From Gavia stellata (taxonomy: Eukaryota > Chordata > Aves > Gaviiformes > Gaviidae): a DNA stretch of 64,000 nucleotides. Numbering within the stretch: the stretch's first letter is position 1; each line of letters opens with the position of its first letter. The notes under the pieces were generated by a model. That model was not told the DNA's origin. It searched no databases and was given only the letters and a program-made list of their open reading frames with translations. This document shows positions 60,185-64,000 of the stretch, in pieces. The stretch covers positions 76,676,495 to 76,740,494 of the forward strand of contig NC_082597.1 of NCBI RefSeq assembly GCF_030936135.1. Reading direction: 5' to 3'. The position numbers and the translations under genes are program-made.

Positions 60185-60662
60185 TGTCCAGTTTTGGACA
60201 CCCTCCCCACCTGCGTTCAGTACAGGATCTTGATAAACTTGAGCAAGTACAGCGGAGGGATGTCAGGGGGATGGAGTACTTGCTCTATGAGGAGAGGCTG
60301 AGTGAATGGGGCTTGTTCAGCCCGGAGAAGAGATTAGTCTGGGGGTCCCAACAGCAGTCTTCCAGCACCTACAAGGAGGCTACCAAAGACAGAGCCAGGC
60401 TCCATCCAAGCACAGCAGAATGACACACAATGGTCATAAATTGCAATAGGGCAGGTTCTAACTGCAAATAAAATGGGGAAAAAATATTGTAATTAAGCAT
60501 TGTAAGAGTTTGCACAGAGAAGTTATGAAATCAGTCTTTGGAAGTTTTCCAGGCTAGCTCAAAAGCCTGAGCAACCCGGTCTGAATGCAGAGTTGACTGT
60601 GCTTTAAATAGGACACTGGACTGGAGACCTCCCTCGGTCCCACCCACTTGAATTCTATGGTG
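60185..60662 (+). mobile_element. CR1 3' portion (C-terminal domain and 3' UTR)
   Basis: Plus orientation. Contains LDKLEQVQRRDVRGMEYL and YEERLSEWGLFSPEKRLV, the CR1 C-terminal motif, then a diverged tail with GGACTGGAGACCTCCCTCGG and a TTCTATG end. It covers the same part of the element as 59,580-59,855, so it is a separate insertion from the 59-kb copy. Confidence 0.85.
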
Positions 60663-61164
60663 CCTTCACCAAAGTGGACATCCAGCATAAAGAACTAGTA
60701 CTTTATTTAGATTAAAAGATGCAGTATTCATGGGAGAGACAAAATAAAACTTTCAGCTAGCCATCAAACACTACTAGATTAATCACTCCCAGTCAACAAG
60801 AAAACTCACAAAAGGCAGAAAAGATTCAGATGCTATAAAAAAATAGCTTAGCTGCTCACCCAAGCTGTATCAGACTTGACTATACCACAGAAAGCAGCAT
60901 CACAGTAGATTCTGAATACCCATAAAAGGCATGGTCTCCTCTTCTTCCATAAAGATTTTGCTAGAATGTCTTGCCAAGAGCCCTTGTGCACTGCACCTCC
61001 CCTTTTTGTTAACAACACAATGCCACCAATGTCATACTCCTCTTTATGGCTCTTTTAGACAATGCAGATTTTGTCACCTTGAAATGTAATGAAATGCACA
61101 GATTATTTGCTTCATAAGACTATTTCCACATACATTGAAATAGTAAAAGGTGCATTCTGTGTAT
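60663..61164. other. Intergenic spacer before the PACSIN2 3' end
   Basis: About 500 bases with no recognised element between the last CR1 copy and the presumed PACSIN2 polyadenylation site. Confidence 0.5.
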
Positions 61165-62881
61165 TTAAGAGATTAACAGATTTTATTGTTTTCTAAAATA
61201 TTTTACAATACAGAGACCCAAACCAGTAATTCCTGACAATTTTAGTAACCGTCTTGTGGATGAACAATTATGTTGGTAAGTTTTCCTTGACAGACATATA
61301 CATACATCCACTCTCTAAGCTTGCACATTTTGATTCATTGAAAAGGATGACTAAATATATCTATAAGCTCAAAAAGCAAATGATAAAGTCCAAGACTACC
61401 AACAGTGTTTTATAGTTACCTCAAAATAGATTTGTTAGCTTCATTACAGTGTAGCTTCCTAACATAGCATATCTACTTACCTGATACTTAGTTTTTTTAA
61501 ACAAATCTGCTGTAATTTTACAACCCAGTTTTAAATGTCACAAATGCAAACTATTTGACATGATTACAGATGGCCAAGTTGTATCTGCAAACAAACATAG
61601 ATTTTACAGTGTTCTGCTACAATAATCCATGTAAGGACTAAAGCTACTTTATATTTTGACCCACAAATTTATCCATAAATACTGATTTTGAGTATGTTAG
61701 TGTATTTACTGTACTTCTGAAAATCTAATCACAGAATACTTTGTCTATGGTACAGTAATGAATATGGCAGGAAAGCAGATTTAAATATACCTATAATTTA
61801 AACTCTTAAAACAGTCTAAATCTTATTGACATCAAAAGGCTTGATAACTAATAGCCATGCTCTTTATATTTTGGAATATCAAATTATATGTACATATACA
61901 CAACATAGATAGGCTCTTAATAAAAAGCATTTAGTCTATTTTACAGTCTTTTCTGTTCAAAAAAATTAGCCTTCACAGATTTAACATTTCAAATCACCCA
62001 AAAATCATTAGCAGTTTAAAGGAGATTATTTTTTTTCCCTGCAAACGTCCTGGAAATAGCTACTACTCCGGGGCTTATGCATAATTTATCTTTCTTTTGA
62101 GTGTCATTTACAATCTAGATGGAAAACTCTTCTTTTAAGGGTCAAACCATGTAAACAACAGTCATAATAGAATCCCAACCCATAACACCTGCAGATGTCT
62201 CTGCTACAAATAACCTTCTGTAACAGATATCTATTAAATACAGTATTTGTTTTACAACTTCAAGCCATGCTGACAACATAGAAAGATTACTACAACATGG
62301 AGAGAGTTTTCATTCACTCAACTGGTGACTAAATCTATGTCATAATTTAAGTATTAATTGATAAATCCAAGCATACAAAAAGATGCTTAACTACATAGCA
62401 TTTAAATAAAAAAATACTGCATCTTTCAGACGTCGCTAAGAACAAATAGAAAACTAACTATAATAATCTTTAAAATTCAAGTTGCAAGTTACTGAAGGTC
62501 ACTTAAAATAACTGATTAAACAAAAGTGAGCGTAAGCCACACACCTAGGGTAGGATGAGGCACAAGCATAGAAAATGCAAAAATGTTTAGGATTCACAAT
62601 AACAGACCATGTGGGAAGAAAAAGTTTAAAAAGTATTTTTCCTATCATACTATTTTTTCAACCTAACCCCTTTCCTTTGCATTGTGCAATAGTTGTGAAA
62701 ACAATGTCAGATTATTAGTTCAAACGTCTGTCTTTAAATCACCATGATTTCAGTATCAAGCTCTCGCCTTTTCATTAAAATATATACACTCTATACATCA
62801 TTCAGCTCCCTCTCGCTTTAAATATATACTGTACAGGCCTACAGAGCTTTTGTAACACTTCTGGATTAACTTTGTCCTTTG
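61165..62881 (-). other. PACSIN2: Presumed 3' UTR of PACSIN2
   Basis: About 1.7 kb of AT-rich sequence between the PACSIN2 stop and the AATAAA at 61,182-61,187, with many short A/T runs and no open frame of note. The length is like that of mammalian PACSIN2 3' UTRs as I recall them. The end is inferred from the signal. Confidence 0.6.
61182..61187 (-). promoter_or_regulatory. Candidate poly(A) signal of PACSIN2
   Basis: Minus-strand AATAAA with a TGTAAAATA element just upstream (plus strand about 61,200-61,208). Inferred. Confidence 0.5.

Positions 62882-64000
<1,119 letters not shown>

Overview
The window is vertebrate nuclear DNA, most likely from a bird. A 16-exon gene of vertebrate type with GT-AG introns fills the middle. 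The only interspersed repeats I can recognise are CR1 LINE copies, the dominant avian retroposon. The gene order PACSIN2 then ARFGAP3 on one strand is the order I recall for human 22q13.2. The species cannot be fixed from the sequence, and a crocodilian or turtle is not formally excluded.

Layout. Positions 1-8,100 are intergenic; about 300-5,150 is clearly GC-richer than what follows, and no gene was recognised there. Positions 8,100-11,140 hold a long, decayed CR1 on the minus strand, bordered at its 5' side by an 18-bp tandem repeat. Positions 11,270-15,215 are AT-rich intergenic DNA. ARFGAP3 runs on the minus strand from about 51.3 kb down to about 15.2 kb. All 16 coding exons were located and join without a frame break into 518 codons plus stop (16,298-51,205). 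A CpG island at about 50.8-51.66 kb covers exon 1 and the presumed promoter. Positions 51.7-61.16 kb are intergenic and carry at least four plus-strand CR1 fragments. Positions 61.17-62.88 kb are the presumed 3' UTR of PACSIN2, and 62,882-62,994 is its last coding exon, the C-terminal half of the SH3 domain. The window ends inside the next PACSIN2 intron.

Both genes act in membrane traffic. ARFGAP3 is a GTPase-activating protein for Arf1 on Golgi and COPI membranes. PACSIN2 is an F-BAR/SH3 protein that shapes membranes at caveolae and endocytic sites. They lie head-to-tail about 10 kb apart, and each appears to have its own transcription unit. Nothing in the sequence suggests that they work in one complex.

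The least explained item is a plus-strand, exon-like open segment (23,832-24,052) inside ARFGAP3 intron 11, with an acceptor-like AG at one end and a donor-like GTAAGG at the other. I do not recognise its product. I found no CRISPR array, tRNA, rRNA or obvious new multi-gene system, and I have not claimed one.
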